Shown here piece after piece: positions 9,901-18,146 of a stretch of DNA of 64,000 bases. The stretch comes from an uncultured Acetobacteraceae bacterium (GTDB taxonomy: Bacteria > Pseudomonadota > Alphaproteobacteria > Acetobacterales > Acetobacteraceae): positions 1-64,000 of the forward strand of contig CAIRCM010000186.1 of NCBI GenBank assembly GCA_903877125.1, read 5' to 3'. Under the pieces are notes generated by a model that had not been told where the DNA came from, made no database searches, and saw only the letters and a list, made by a program, of their open reading frames with translations. Numbering within the stretch: position 1 is the stretch's first letter; each line of letters starts with the position of its first letter. A program made the position numbers and the translations under genes.

Positions 9901-10416
9901 GCCGATGCCGAAACAAAAGCGAAAGCCGGTGTCCGGTCGGCGAAGCTCGCCGGCACCGTCGTTGCGGTCAAGGAGCGCATCACCAGCAAGGGCAGCCGCA
10001 TGGCGTGGGTGCGCATATCGGACGCTTCCGGCTCGATCGAGGTAACCTGTTTCAGTGAGGTTCTCTCCCGTTCCCGCGATCTTCTCGCCCAGGGCACCAA
10101 TATCGTGGTGCAGGCTGAATTGAAAATCGAAGGGGAGGCGATGCGGGTGACCGCGAACGATGTGATGGCGCTCGACAAGGCCGCGGCCTCCGCCGGCGCA
10201 TCGATCCGCATCTGGCTGCATGAAACCGCCTCGGTCCCGCACATCCGCGACCTCTTGACCCGGGAGGCTGGCGGCAAGGGCCGCATCACCCTGGTTCCGC
10301 GCCTTGGCACCGACCAGAGCGTGGAGATCGCGCTCCCCGGCGGCTACAGTGTCACCCCGCGTCTGGCGCAGGCCTTGAAGGTTCTGCCGGGCGTGGAACA
10401 AGTCGAAGAAGTATAG
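6991..10416 (+). CDS. dnaE: DNA polymerase III alpha subunit
   Basis: The 1141-residue replicative polymerase has the family's usual length. An N-terminal PHP domain begins FIHLRAHSAYSLSEGAI. The polymerase palm has PGRGSGAGS near residue 357 and the catalytic MPDFDIDFC at 397-405 with D399, D401 and D403. The helix-hairpin-helix region precedes an OB domain near residue 985 (GTVVAVKERITSKGSRMAW). No disrupted motif is seen. It copies both strands as part of the replisome. The gene is followed 12 bases later by a CoA-transferase, so that gene may be carried on the same transcript. Confidence 0.97.
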   Translation: MPHADFIHLRAHSAYSLSEGAIRVDKLAALAKDAHMPAVAITDSGNLFGALEFSQYCSGKGIQPIIGCQIALTRMDNARLAPDPIVLLAQNAAGMANLQKLSSQGFLDTDPSLKPQVIWDRIAEHAAGLMLLTGGTTGPIGRLLAEGQRPEAERLLAMFREAYPGRTMMELHRHGLDVDRAIEPGLIALADASGLPLVATNDCMFATPGMHEAHDALLCIAEGRMLSEQDRRRVTPEHWFKPAPVMRALFADLPEACDNTIAIARACAVMAESRKPLLPTCPKVREGATEEQTVRAMAAEGLERRMDDIGADETKRQRYRERLNYELDVIAKMGFSGYFLIVADFIQWSKANNIPVGPGRGSGAGSVAAWALTITDLDPLQFNLLFERFLNPERVSMPDFDIDFCQEGRDRVIEYVRNEYGNEKVAQIITFGKLQARAAVRDVGRVLGLPYGQVNKVAELIPNNPAKPVTLAQAVEGEPRLQALRDDDESIARLIEIALQVEGLYRHASTHAAGVVIGDRPLVELVPLYKDPKSDFLVTQYSMKYVEQAGLVKFDFLGLTTLTILDRAKGYLRKLGIEVDLDHLPLDDKKTYEMLARGEAGGVFQMEGQGMRDTLRQMRPDRFEDLIAAVALYRPGPMANIPDYCRRKHGEKWEPPHPELADILGETYGIMVYQEQVMQISQEMAGYSLGGADLLRRAMGKKIAAEMEQQRAIFQKGATERGIDPAKATEVFDLMAKFADYGFNKSHAAAYAFVAYQTAWLKANHPEVFIASCMSLALNNTDRLAALKQEAERSHIRILPPDINASAADYSVERQDDGTLAIRYALAAVKRVGFAAMESLVTSRGDRPFADLADLASRVDPKQINKAQFENLIRAGAFDSLETNRARLFAVAETIVRRAQANQEEKASGQIGLFGGPSTPASEPIRLPDTPDWAPLERLAAEADAIGFHLTAHPLDTYAQALRRLGVIRSADAETKAKAGVRSAKLAGTVVAVKERITSKGSRMAWVRISDASGSIEVTCFSEVLSRSRDLLAQGTNIVVQAELKIEGEAMRVTANDVMALDKAAASAGASIRIWLHETASVPHIRDLLTREAGGKGRITLVPRLGTDQSVEIALPGGYSVTPRLAQALKVLPGVEQVEEV

Positions 10417-10428
10417 GAAACACCCAGA

Positions 10429-11829
10429 ATGGCGCCGACCGACGGCCTCGCATACGAGGCGCTGAACGAACTGCTCGACCTCGGCGGCCTGCCGCGCGGA
10501 CTGGCCGGGGCCGCAACGATCACCGGCGCGGATCCGGTCCTGCCAACGCGCTACCGGATCGGTACCGCCGGCGCCGCCGTCCTGGCCGCGACCGGCATCG
10601 CGGCATCGGCGTTGTGGCACCTGAAAACCAAGCGCCGGCAGCAGGTTTCCGTCGACGTTCCCGCCGCCGCGATTTCGCTGCGCAGCGGCAAATACATGGA
10701 AATCGACGGCCGGCCCTGCGACCGGGAATTTGCCCCGCTGATGAAATTCTACCCCGCGAAAAACGGCCGCTGGGTGTTCCTGCACACCAACTTCCCCAAT
10801 CTGCGCGACAAGGCGCTGTCCATCCTGGGCGTTCCCGACGACTACAACGCCGTGAAGGAAGCCATTTCCGGTTGGGAAGGGGAGGCCCTGGAGACGGCTT
10901 TGCATGAAGGCGGCGCGGTCGGATCCTATGTCCGCACCCACGACGAATGGGACCGTCACCCCCACGCTGCCGCCGTCGCTTTGATGCCGGCGGTCGAGAT
11001 CGTGCGCATCGGCGATGCCCCGCCGAAACCTTTGCCCGCCGGGGACCGGCCGTTGAGCGGCATCCGGGTTCTCGACCTCACCCGGGTCATCGCCGGCCCC
11101 ACGGCTTCGCGCACGCTGGCCGAACATGGGGCCGACGTTTTAAAGATCACGCGCGCCGGGCTGGCGGATTCGGGACAGATGGACCTCGATACCGGCATTG
11201 GCAAGCTGTCGGCCCGCCTCGATCTGCGGATGCGGGACGAGCACGCCAAGTTGCTGGAACTTTGCCGCACCTGCGACGTTTTCACGCAGTCCTATCGTCC
11301 GGGCACCCTGGCCGGGCGTGGCTTCAGCCCCGAGGCCCTGGCGGAACTGAATCCTGGCATGGTCTACGTCACCCTCAGCGCCTGGGGCAACGAAGGTCCA
11401 TGGAGCCGGCGCCGCGGCTACGACACCGTGGTGCAGGCCGCGACCGGCATGGCCGATGCCTCCCAGGACGACACCGGCCCGAAACACCTGCCGGTATCCG
11501 CGATCGACTATGTCGGCGGCAACCTGCTTGCCTACGGCGCCATGGTCGCGCTCGCCCGTCGCGCGACGGAGGGCGGCAGTTGGATGGTGCGCGCAAGCCT
11601 CGCGACCGCCGGCCGTTGGATTGTCGATCGCGGCGTGCTGCCGAAATCGGCCTACGCCGCCATGCCGGCCGATCTGCCGGCCGAAACGATCGCGCAGCTC
11701 TGCACCGACGTCGACATGCCGCTGGGCCGCATGCGTCACCTCGCGCCGATTGTGCGCATGTCTGAAACCCCGGCCTTCTGGGCGCGCCCGCCCGTGCCGC
11801 TTGGCCACAGCCCCGCCGCCTGGCCGTAA
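10429..11829 (+). CDS. CaiB/BaiF-type CoA-transferase with swapped domain order
   Basis: 466 residues. Residues about 95-185 (RWVFLHTNFPNLRDKALSIL, then the EWDRHPHA segment) look like the small domain that normally lies after the Rossmann domain. The Rossmann-like domain comes second, beginning at about 205 with IRVLDLTRVIAGPTASRTL. The catalytic aspartate is probably D332 in RRGYDTVVQAATG. The N-terminal 90 residues contain a hydrophobic stretch (AAVLAATGIAASALW). Order is judged against the paralogue at 68-1297. It probably transfers CoA to an organic acid; the substrate is unknown. It precedes a P450 and a flavin monooxygenase in the same direction. Confidence 0.85.
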   Translation: MAPTDGLAYEALNELLDLGGLPRGLAGAATITGADPVLPTRYRIGTAGAAVLAATGIAASALWHLKTKRRQQVSVDVPAAAISLRSGKYMEIDGRPCDREFAPLMKFYPAKNGRWVFLHTNFPNLRDKALSILGVPDDYNAVKEAISGWEGEALETALHEGGAVGSYVRTHDEWDRHPHAAAVALMPAVEIVRIGDAPPKPLPAGDRPLSGIRVLDLTRVIAGPTASRTLAEHGADVLKITRAGLADSGQMDLDTGIGKLSARLDLRMRDEHAKLLELCRTCDVFTQSYRPGTLAGRGFSPEALAELNPGMVYVTLSAWGNEGPWSRRRGYDTVVQAATGMADASQDDTGPKHLPVSAIDYVGGNLLAYGAMVALARRATEGGSWMVRASLATAGRWIVDRGVLPKSAYAAMPADLPAETIAQLCTDVDMPLGRMRHLAPIVRMSETPAFWARPPVPLGHSPAAWP

Positions 11830-11880
11830 CCGTTTGCGTTCCGCCTGGGCCGAGGACTACCCTCGGTCCAGGAGGAACGT

Positions 11881-13125
11881 ATGAGCCAATCGCAGGCCGC
11901 CGACCCGTGGACGATGCCGATCGAGCGGATCGACGTCAGCCTTCCGCACCTTTACCAGTCCGACACCTGGGAACCTTACTTCGAACGCCTGCGCCGAGAC
12001 GATCCCGTGCATTGGACCGAAGGCAGCATGTACGGATCGTTCTGGTCGGTGACGAAATACAAGGACATCATGGCGGTGGATACGAACCACCACGTGTTTT
12101 CGTCCGACGCGATGATGGGCGGGATCGCCATCCGCGACGTGCCGATGGATTTCCGCACACCCAGCTTCATTTCCATGGACCCGCCGAAACACGACGCGCA
12201 GCGCAAGGTGGTTTCCCCCATCGTCGCGCCGATGAACCTCGCCAAGATGGCGGGTACCATCCGGGAACGCGCCTGCCGGATCCTCGACAGCCTGCCGCGC
12301 AACGAGGTTTTCGACTGGGTCGATCTGGTTTCGGTGGAACTGACCACGCAGATGCTGGCGACGCTGTTCGATTTCCCGTTCGACGAGAGGCGCAAGCTGA
12401 CCTACTGGTCCAATGTCGCGACGGTGAACACGCGCGCGGGGACCGAAATCGATTCGGATGCCAAGCGTAACGCGGTGCTGCAGGACGCGGTCGATTACTT
12501 CACCCAGCTCTGGCACGAACGCGCGGCGTTGCCGCCACGCCCCGATCTGATTTCGATGCTGGCGCATGGGGAGGCCACGCGCGATCTGCCCAGCCGCCCG
12601 GCCGAATTCCTTGGCAACCTGCTGCTTCTGATTGTCGGCGGCAACGATACCACCCGCAATTCGATCAGCGGCGGGCTGCTGGCGCTGCACAACAACCCCG
12701 CCGAATACGCGAAACTGCGGGCCAACCCCGGACTGATCGGCAGCCTCGTGCCCGAGATCGTCCGCTGGCAGTCCCCCGTCATCCACATGCGTCGGACGGC
12801 CTTGGCCGACGCCGAACTGGGCGGCAAGCACATCCGCAAGGGCGACAAGGTGGTGATGTGGTACATCTCCGGCAATCGCGACGAAGATGGCATCGAGGAT
12901 GCCAATCGTTTCGTCATAGACCGAGCACGGCCGCGCCAGCATCTGTCGTTCGGTTTTGGAATTCATCGCTGCGTCGGCAATCGGCTCGCGGAAATGCAAC
13001 TGACCATCCTGTGGGAGGAAATCCTCAAGCGCTTTCCCCGGATCGAGGTGGTGGAGGAACCGAAGCGCGCCTATTCCAACCTGATCCGGGGTATCGTGTC
13101 GATGCCGGTGCGGATACCGGCCTGA
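11881..13125 (+). CDS. Cytochrome P450, CYP153-like
   Basis: 414 residues with the haem-binding loop FGFGIHRCVGNRLA (axial Cys364) and the I-helix oxygen-activation motif VGGNDTTRN near residue 253. ExxR is not pinned to a position; VPEIVRW and the Arg-rich strand are present. The segments MDPPKHDAQRKVVSPIVAP and SVELTTQMLATLFDFPF recall CYP153 terminal alkane or fatty-acid hydroxylases, so a medium-chain hydroxylase is the best guess. No ferredoxin or ferredoxin reductase gene is adjacent. AGGAGGAACGT directly precedes the ATG. Confidence 0.9.
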   Translation: MSQSQAADPWTMPIERIDVSLPHLYQSDTWEPYFERLRRDDPVHWTEGSMYGSFWSVTKYKDIMAVDTNHHVFSSDAMMGGIAIRDVPMDFRTPSFISMDPPKHDAQRKVVSPIVAPMNLAKMAGTIRERACRILDSLPRNEVFDWVDLVSVELTTQMLATLFDFPFDERRKLTYWSNVATVNTRAGTEIDSDAKRNAVLQDAVDYFTQLWHERAALPPRPDLISMLAHGEATRDLPSRPAEFLGNLLLLIVGGNDTTRNSISGGLLALHNNPAEYAKLRANPGLIGSLVPEIVRWQSPVIHMRRTALADAELGGKHIRKGDKVVMWYISGNRDEDGIEDANRFVIDRARPRQHLSFGFGIHRCVGNRLAEMQLTILWEEILKRFPRIEVVEEPKRAYSNLIRGIVSMPVRIPA

Positions 13126-13228
13126 CGGGATTGACCGGCTGGACGATGTATATGCGGAAACTGGACGTTTCGGCGCGCGTCGCCTACTGGATGACCGGCG
13201 CCACGCACAAACCTCAAGGAGACCCGCC

Positions 13229-14524
13229 ATGCGGTTCGGTTTGATCTACGAACTCCAACTTCCCCGCCCATGGACCGCTGATTCCGAACACCGTCTGGTG
13301 CAGCAGGCCCTGGCCGAGGTCGAGGTCGCGGACCGCCTCGGTCTGGATTACGTCTGGGCCAACGAGCATCATTTTCTGGAGGAATATTCCCACAACTCGG
13401 CCCCCGAGGTGTTTCTGGCCGCCGCCGCTGGCCGCACCAAGCAGATCCACATCGGTCACGCCGTCGTGCTGTCGCCGCCCGGCTACAACCCGCCCGCGCG
13501 GGTGGCGGAGCGGATCGCGATGCTGGACCTTGTGTCCTCCGGCCGCGCCGAATGGGGGACGGGGTCGTCAGCGTCGCGGGCCGAGCTGGAAGGGTTCAAC
13601 GTCGACCCCGCGCTGAAAAAGCTGATGTGGGCGGAGGCGACCGAACAATCCGCCAACATGATGGCGATGACGCCGTATCCCGGTTTCAAGGGCGACTATT
13701 TCTCGATGCCCGCACGCAATGTAATCCCGAAACCGTTGCAAACGCCGCATCCGCCGATCTGGCTTGCCTGTTCAAATCGCGAAACAATCCACGTCGCGGC
13801 CCGGAATGGTGTCGGCGCGCTGGCCTTCGCCTTCGTCGATCCGGCGGAAGCGTCGAAATGGGCAGGCGAATATTACGATATCATCAAGTCGGAGGAATGC
13901 GTCCCCATCGGCCATTCGGTGAACGCCAACATCGCCATGGCGACTGGTTTTTCGGTCCATCATGACGAAGCCGAAGCCATCCGCCGCGGCGGCGAAGGCT
14001 TCCAGTTCTTCGGCTTCGCCCTGGGGCATCATTACGTGTACGGGGAACACGTCCCTGGCGTAACCAATGTTTGGGAACGCTTCGAACGCGGCCGCGACAA
14101 TATGGCGCCCGCCGTCGGCAACGGCATCGGCACTCCGGCGCAGCTGATCGAGCGGTTGAAGCAATACCAGGACGCCGGCGTCGATCAGGTGATCTTCGTC
14201 CAACAGGCCGGGCGCAACACGCACGAGGATATCATCGCATCCTTGGAATTGTTCGCCGCCGAGGTGATGCCGGTCCTGAAAGCCGATCAGGCCGAACGCG
14301 ACGCCCGCAAGGCGGCCGAACTGGCACCTTTCATCGAAGCCGCGATGAAGCGGAAGAAGTGGATGCAGCCCTTGGCCGCCGATGCGATCCCGCCGATCCC
14401 GGCTTACGGGCGGTCGGTGGTCGCCGACGGCACGCCGAACGCGATCGCGGCGCGGCGTGGCGGCGGGATCAATATCCCGTCCGTGGATCCGTCCGAAGCA
14501 CCGCGCGCCGAAGCGGCGGAGTAA
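13229..14524 (+). CDS. LLM-class flavin-dependent monooxygenase
   Basis: 431 residues of the bacterial luciferase-like family. It starts MRFGLIYELQLPRPW, and the conserved WANEHHF motif lies near residue 45. VVLSPPGYNPPARVAERIAMLD follows, then RAEWGTGSSASRAE. The barrel should bind reduced FMN and oxidise a small organic molecule; the substrate is unknown. AAGGAGA at 13217-13223 sets the start. It follows the P450 by about 100 bases in the same direction, so the two may act on one catabolic route. The C-terminal 70 residues are a charged, proline-rich extension. Confidence 0.88.
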   Translation: MRFGLIYELQLPRPWTADSEHRLVQQALAEVEVADRLGLDYVWANEHHFLEEYSHNSAPEVFLAAAAGRTKQIHIGHAVVLSPPGYNPPARVAERIAMLDLVSSGRAEWGTGSSASRAELEGFNVDPALKKLMWAEATEQSANMMAMTPYPGFKGDYFSMPARNVIPKPLQTPHPPIWLACSNRETIHVAARNGVGALAFAFVDPAEASKWAGEYYDIIKSEECVPIGHSVNANIAMATGFSVHHDEAEAIRRGGEGFQFFGFALGHHYVYGEHVPGVTNVWERFERGRDNMAPAVGNGIGTPAQLIERLKQYQDAGVDQVIFVQQAGRNTHEDIIASLELFAAEVMPVLKADQAERDARKAAELAPFIEAAMKRKKWMQPLAADAIPPIPAYGRSVVADGTPNAIAARRGGGINIPSVDPSEAPRAEAAE

Positions 14525-14547
14525 TAACCAACACGGGAAACGCCGAT

Positions 14548-14580
14548 CCCTCCGCATCATGCCTGCCATGAAGCGGAGGG
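14548..14580 (+). terminator. Hairpin after the flavin monooxygenase
   Basis: CCCTCCGC (14548-14555) pairs perfectly with GCGGAGGG (14573-14580) across a 17-base loop, 24 bases past the stop. No T-run follows, so this may be a stabilising or Rho-associated hairpin rather than an intrinsic terminator. Confidence 0.35.
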
Positions 14581-14681
14581 CGGCGCGGGTTCTGTTCGCG
14601 TGACGTGACAGCGTAGACTCGACCTCGCATTATGATAAAGTAACGTCAGTTGGCGGCTTGCCGCCTCGGCAGGAGGGTGTC

Positions 14682-15758
14682 ATGGCAGGTCCGCGCGCTG
14701 TTATCGGTCGGTTGAGCTTCGATTTTCAGACTTTCACCTTTGGTATGGATACCAATCGGCAGCGTCCGACCAAAGTTTCAGGCATTCTTTCCAAGTATCA
14801 GTCGATCCCGGCGAACGCCCCCTTCGCCAACATACCGAACGGCGACACCATATATATCGCCGATCCGTCCGAAGGCTTCGATCGCGGGCATGTGATCCTG
14901 GTCAGCCACTCCGGCGTGAGCGCTTCGGAAAATATCGTGCCGATGTATCCGTGCTTCAACCAAGCGGGCGGACTCTGGCGAGATCTTGAATACCGTATTG
15001 CATCGTATGTCGGGCTTGACGTTCCAACACAGGCCCGGTCCACGCTCATGACCGTCGAAATCGAGTATGGCGCGACGGATCCTCGGTTCCCGACGGCATT
15101 TCTCGTCACCGTTGAGGACAAAGGGCAGCAAGGCGCGAATTTCGGATATCTCCACTTCCGCGGCATACCGTTGAACCGATATCGGATCACCCATTTGCCC
15201 ACACCTGCCGCGGCGATCAATCCGGTGACCGAACTCGGACAGACCATGGTCACGCTGATCCAGCAGGCCCAACAGCACATCGTCCACACCGGATGGAAGA
15301 TCGAGGATCAATATCCCGGGTTGACGCCGCCGTTCGTCGCGTCGCTGACCGACGTTCCCAGCCGGCCCTACGCGATGCTGGATTATCTTTGGCTGGTTCA
15401 GCAGGACCCTACCATCGTCAACTTCCTGACGACCGGCTGCACCTACACCCACCGCTTTGCCACTCAGTTCCACGAACGGCAGAAAATGCTGATTCGCATC
15501 ATAAATGCGTTGAACAACGCAGGAGAGATCAAGTCGGACTACCCGGGCGACACGACCGAAAGTCTGATCATCGGATCCGGCCAGCGCTCGGCACAGGTCG
15601 ATCACGTCTTCCCGTACGACCAGCACGGAGGCAATCTCTTCAGCAACGCCCTTATCGCATCGGGCGCTTTCAACAATCGCATGCGAACCGCGGCGCCGGC
15701 GACCAAATGGGGAGATACAACCGGGGTCAACTTATATAGCAGAGCCCAGCATTTGTAG
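14682..15758 (+). CDS. Putative nuclease with DRGH and HNH-like signatures
   Basis: 358 residues. FDRGH at 66-70, followed by ENIVPMYPCFNQAGGLWRDL at 83-102, matches the pattern of the DNA/RNA non-specific endonuclease (NUC) fold: DRGH, then N, then N and E about 25-35 residues later. Near the C-terminus, VDHVFPYDQHGGNLFSNA (306-323), followed by FNN at 330-332, looks like a beta-beta-alpha metal HNH nuclease core. No signal peptide is seen. AGGAGGG at 14671-14677 sets this start over ATG 14658. A GGCGG/CCGCC hairpin (14652-14665) lies just ahead of that site, and TATGAT (14631) may be a -10 box. Both nuclease assignments are motif-based and need structure support. Confidence 0.6.
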   Translation: MAGPRAVIGRLSFDFQTFTFGMDTNRQRPTKVSGILSKYQSIPANAPFANIPNGDTIYIADPSEGFDRGHVILVSHSGVSASENIVPMYPCFNQAGGLWRDLEYRIASYVGLDVPTQARSTLMTVEIEYGATDPRFPTAFLVTVEDKGQQGANFGYLHFRGIPLNRYRITHLPTPAAAINPVTELGQTMVTLIQQAQQHIVHTGWKIEDQYPGLTPPFVASLTDVPSRPYAMLDYLWLVQQDPTIVNFLTTGCTYTHRFATQFHERQKMLIRIINALNNAGEIKSDYPGDTTESLIIGSGQRSAQVDHVFPYDQHGGNLFSNALIASGAFNNRMRTAAPATKWGDTTGVNLYSRAQHL

Positions 15759-15811
15759 GCGTACCCGATCCGGATCGGCGAGAACCGACGTCATATCGAG
15801 GGCCGTCGATA

Positions 15812-17188
15812 TCAGTTCAAAAATATCTTCCCCGGGTTCATCACTCCGCGCGGATCGAGCGCCTGCTTCACGGCCCGCATCACCGCCAGCGCGTCCGCCC
15901 CGTGTTCGGCTTCCAGGAACTCGCGCTTGCCGATCCCCACGCCGTGTTCGCCGCTGCACGATCCGCCCAACGCCAAGGCTCGGGCCACGATTTTCTTGTC
16001 CAGTTCCCAGGCCCGAGCCAAGCCGTCGGGTTCGGGGGGGACCAGAATGACGGTGTGGAAATTACCGTCGCCGACATGCCCGACGATCGGCGCTGTCAGC
16101 CCGCTGGCCAGAATATCTTCTTTCGCCCCCAGAATGGCCTCGTTCAGCCGGGAAATCGGCACGATCGCATCCGTCGCGATCCCCTGATGGCCTGGTTTCA
16201 ACGCCAGGCCCGCCCAATAGGCGTCATGCCGCGCCTGCCAGAGTTTCGACCGCTCCGCCGGGTCGGTCGCCCAACGGAACGCCCGCCCATCGAAACCGGC
16301 GGCAATCTCTTCCACCTGCCCCGCCTGCTCGGCTACCGACGCCTGGGTGCCGTGGAATTCGAAGAACAGCGTCGGCAGCGCCTCCAGCCCGTCCAGCTTG
16401 GAATAGGCGATCGAGGCCGCGGTCTGCACGTCGTCCAGCAATTCCATGCGGGCGACCGGTATGCCCATCTGCATCACCGCGATCACCGTTTCGACCGCGT
16501 CGCCCAGGGTCGGGAACTGGCACGTCGCGGACGAGATCGCCTCGGGGATTCCATGTAGGCGCAGTTGGACCTCGGTGATGATCCCCAAGGTTCCCTCGGA
16601 CCCCACGAACAGCCGGGTCAGGTCGTAACCGGTGGACGATTTTCGGACGCGCCCGCCGGTCTTGATGACGCGGCCATCGGCCATCACCACCGTCAGCCCC
16701 ATCGCATTGTCGCGCATGGTGCCATATCGCACCGCGTTGGTGCCGGACGCCCGGGTGGCGCACATTCCCCCGATCGTGCAGGCCGAGGTCCCCGGATCGA
16801 CCGGAAAAAACAGTCCGGAATCGCGCAGGTGCGTGTTCAACTGCTCGCGCGTCACCCCCGCCTGCGCACGGCAATCCATATCGGGCTGGCTCACCGACAG
16901 CACCGCGGTCATGCGGCTGAGGTCGACGGTGATGCCGCCGCGCACCGGGGTCACGTGCCCCTCCAACGACGTGCCCGCGCCCCACGCGACGACCGGCACC
17001 CGTTCGGCATGGCATAGCGCCAGCAGACGCGACACCTCCTCGGTCGATTCGACGAACGCCACGGCGTCCGGCTGCACCGGCGTCTGCGTGTCCTGCCCAT
17101 GCGCGTGATGGTCGCGCAGCGCCGCGTTGGTGGTGATGCGGTCGCCCAAAAAGGCGCGCGCGGCTTCGATGACGGTGGCGACGGACAT
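15812..17188 (-). CDS. FAD-linked oxidase, D-lactate/glycolate dehydrogenase type
   Basis: 458 residues. The FAD-binding type 4 (PCMH/VAO) domain contains VPVVAWGAGTSLEGHVTP and GTSACTIGGMCATRASGTN. The C-terminal FAD-oxidase domain has VGHVGDGNFHTV and ends with SCSGEHGVGIGKREFL and DPRGVMNPGKIF, as in GlcD/D-LDH. It should oxidise a D-2-hydroxy acid. Start 17188 is chosen because the family begins about here, and a G-rich ribosome-binding stretch (CAGGGGGAT) precedes it; longer frames upstream lack family similarity. The GlcE and GlcF partners are absent, favouring a single-subunit D-lactate dehydrogenase-like enzyme. Confidence 0.88.
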   Translation of the reverse strand: MSVATVIEAARAFLGDRITTNAALRDHHAHGQDTQTPVQPDAVAFVESTEEVSRLLALCHAERVPVVAWGAGTSLEGHVTPVRGGITVDLSRMTAVLSVSQPDMDCRAQAGVTREQLNTHLRDSGLFFPVDPGTSACTIGGMCATRASGTNAVRYGTMRDNAMGLTVVMADGRVIKTGGRVRKSSTGYDLTRLFVGSEGTLGIITEVQLRLHGIPEAISSATCQFPTLGDAVETVIAVMQMGIPVARMELLDDVQTAASIAYSKLDGLEALPTLFFEFHGTQASVAEQAGQVEEIAAGFDGRAFRWATDPAERSKLWQARHDAYWAGLALKPGHQGIATDAIVPISRLNEAILGAKEDILASGLTAPIVGHVGDGNFHTVILVPPEPDGLARAWELDKKIVARALALGGSCSGEHGVGIGKREFLEAEHGADALAVMRAVKQALDPRGVMNPGKIFLN

Positions 17189-17308
17189 GCGATCCCCCTG
17201 GAAAGTGGCCCAGAATTGGCCCGCCCCGGCCCGCATGGCAAGGCGCGTCTTGACGGCACGGGGCCGGCTGCGCCAGGACCCCGGCGAACTGAAGCGCGAG
17301 CCGCCCCC

Positions 17309-18142
17309 ATGCCCGACCTGTCCGACCAGCACCAGCGCGACCTCGACGACGCCCTGCTGGAGCTCGATGAGTCATTGTTCGTGGGCTTCACCGTGCCAGC
17401 CCCCGACCAGGCCGACATCCGCGACTTCCTGGCCGAAATCGGCGCCGGGGAACCCGCGACGATCGAGCGGCGCGACGACCATCTGGGCCTTTATCGCTGG
17501 GCCGCGGAGGGCGTGCAGGCGCGGATCGCGGCCGACGGTGGCTCGATCCGCTTCGGCTGGCGCGTGCTGGCCTGGCCGGACATGTTGCTGGTCGCGCAAC
17601 CCCATGCCGTCTGGCAGGACCCGGACGGCATTTTGGTCGACATCGCCCCCGCCTGCGTCGACGCCACCGAGACGCTCTTCGCCCCGGCTGACAGCGCGCC
17701 CACCGCCGCCCGCTACAAAATCGTCCATGTCAGCCCCGACCGCACCGCCGACATCGCCGAGCGGGTCGCGGGCCTGAAGGGGGGGCAGCGGGCCTATGAG
17801 GAGCGCCGCGCCGCCAAAGCTGGGCAGTCGCTGCATGAGTGGATCGGCGTCAAACATTTCACCGACCCGTTGATCGCGGCGCTCCCGGCCTTCATTGCCG
17901 CCTGCGATGCTTTCGATGCCAAGCTTCCGCGCCTGCCCGACCTCATCGAACCCCGGCCGGAAGACTACGACGAGGCCAAGGAGGACCCTTGGGAGCCCGC
18001 CTGGGAAACCGAACTGGCCCGCGACCGATTGCTGGACTGGGATCTCGCGCGGCACGAAGCCATGATCGCGCTCGACGATGGTCTGGACGCCCTGGGCATA
18101 CCCGATACAAGGACCTTCGACCCCGAACCGGAGGAGAACTGA
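17309..18142 (+). CDS. Conserved-looking protein of unknown function
   Basis: 277 residues, acidic, no membrane segments or signal peptide. It begins MPDLSDQHQRDLDDALLELD and ends in a proline- and glutamate-rich tail. I recognise no domain. The composition (SIRFGWRVLAWPDMLLVAQP) suggests a soluble alpha/beta protein. It is divergent from the FAD oxidase, and only four bases separate its stop from the threonine aldolase start, so the two are probably co-transcribed. The first in-frame ATG after the divergent promoter space was taken; a longer frame to 17099 would run antisense into the oxidase. Confidence 0.7.
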   Translation: MPDLSDQHQRDLDDALLELDESLFVGFTVPAPDQADIRDFLAEIGAGEPATIERRDDHLGLYRWAAEGVQARIAADGGSIRFGWRVLAWPDMLLVAQPHAVWQDPDGILVDIAPACVDATETLFAPADSAPTAARYKIVHVSPDRTADIAERVAGLKGGQRAYEERRAAKAGQSLHEWIGVKHFTDPLIAALPAFIAACDAFDAKLPRLPDLIEPRPEDYDEAKEDPWEPAWETELARDRLLDWDLARHEAMIALDDGLDALGIPDTRTFDPEPEEN

Positions 18143-18146
18143 CCCC

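Noticed and set aside
9322..11127. Minus-strand open frame of 601 codons across dnaE and the CoA-transferase
   Set aside because: Antisense to two strong genes; arginine/glycine-rich noise with no motif.
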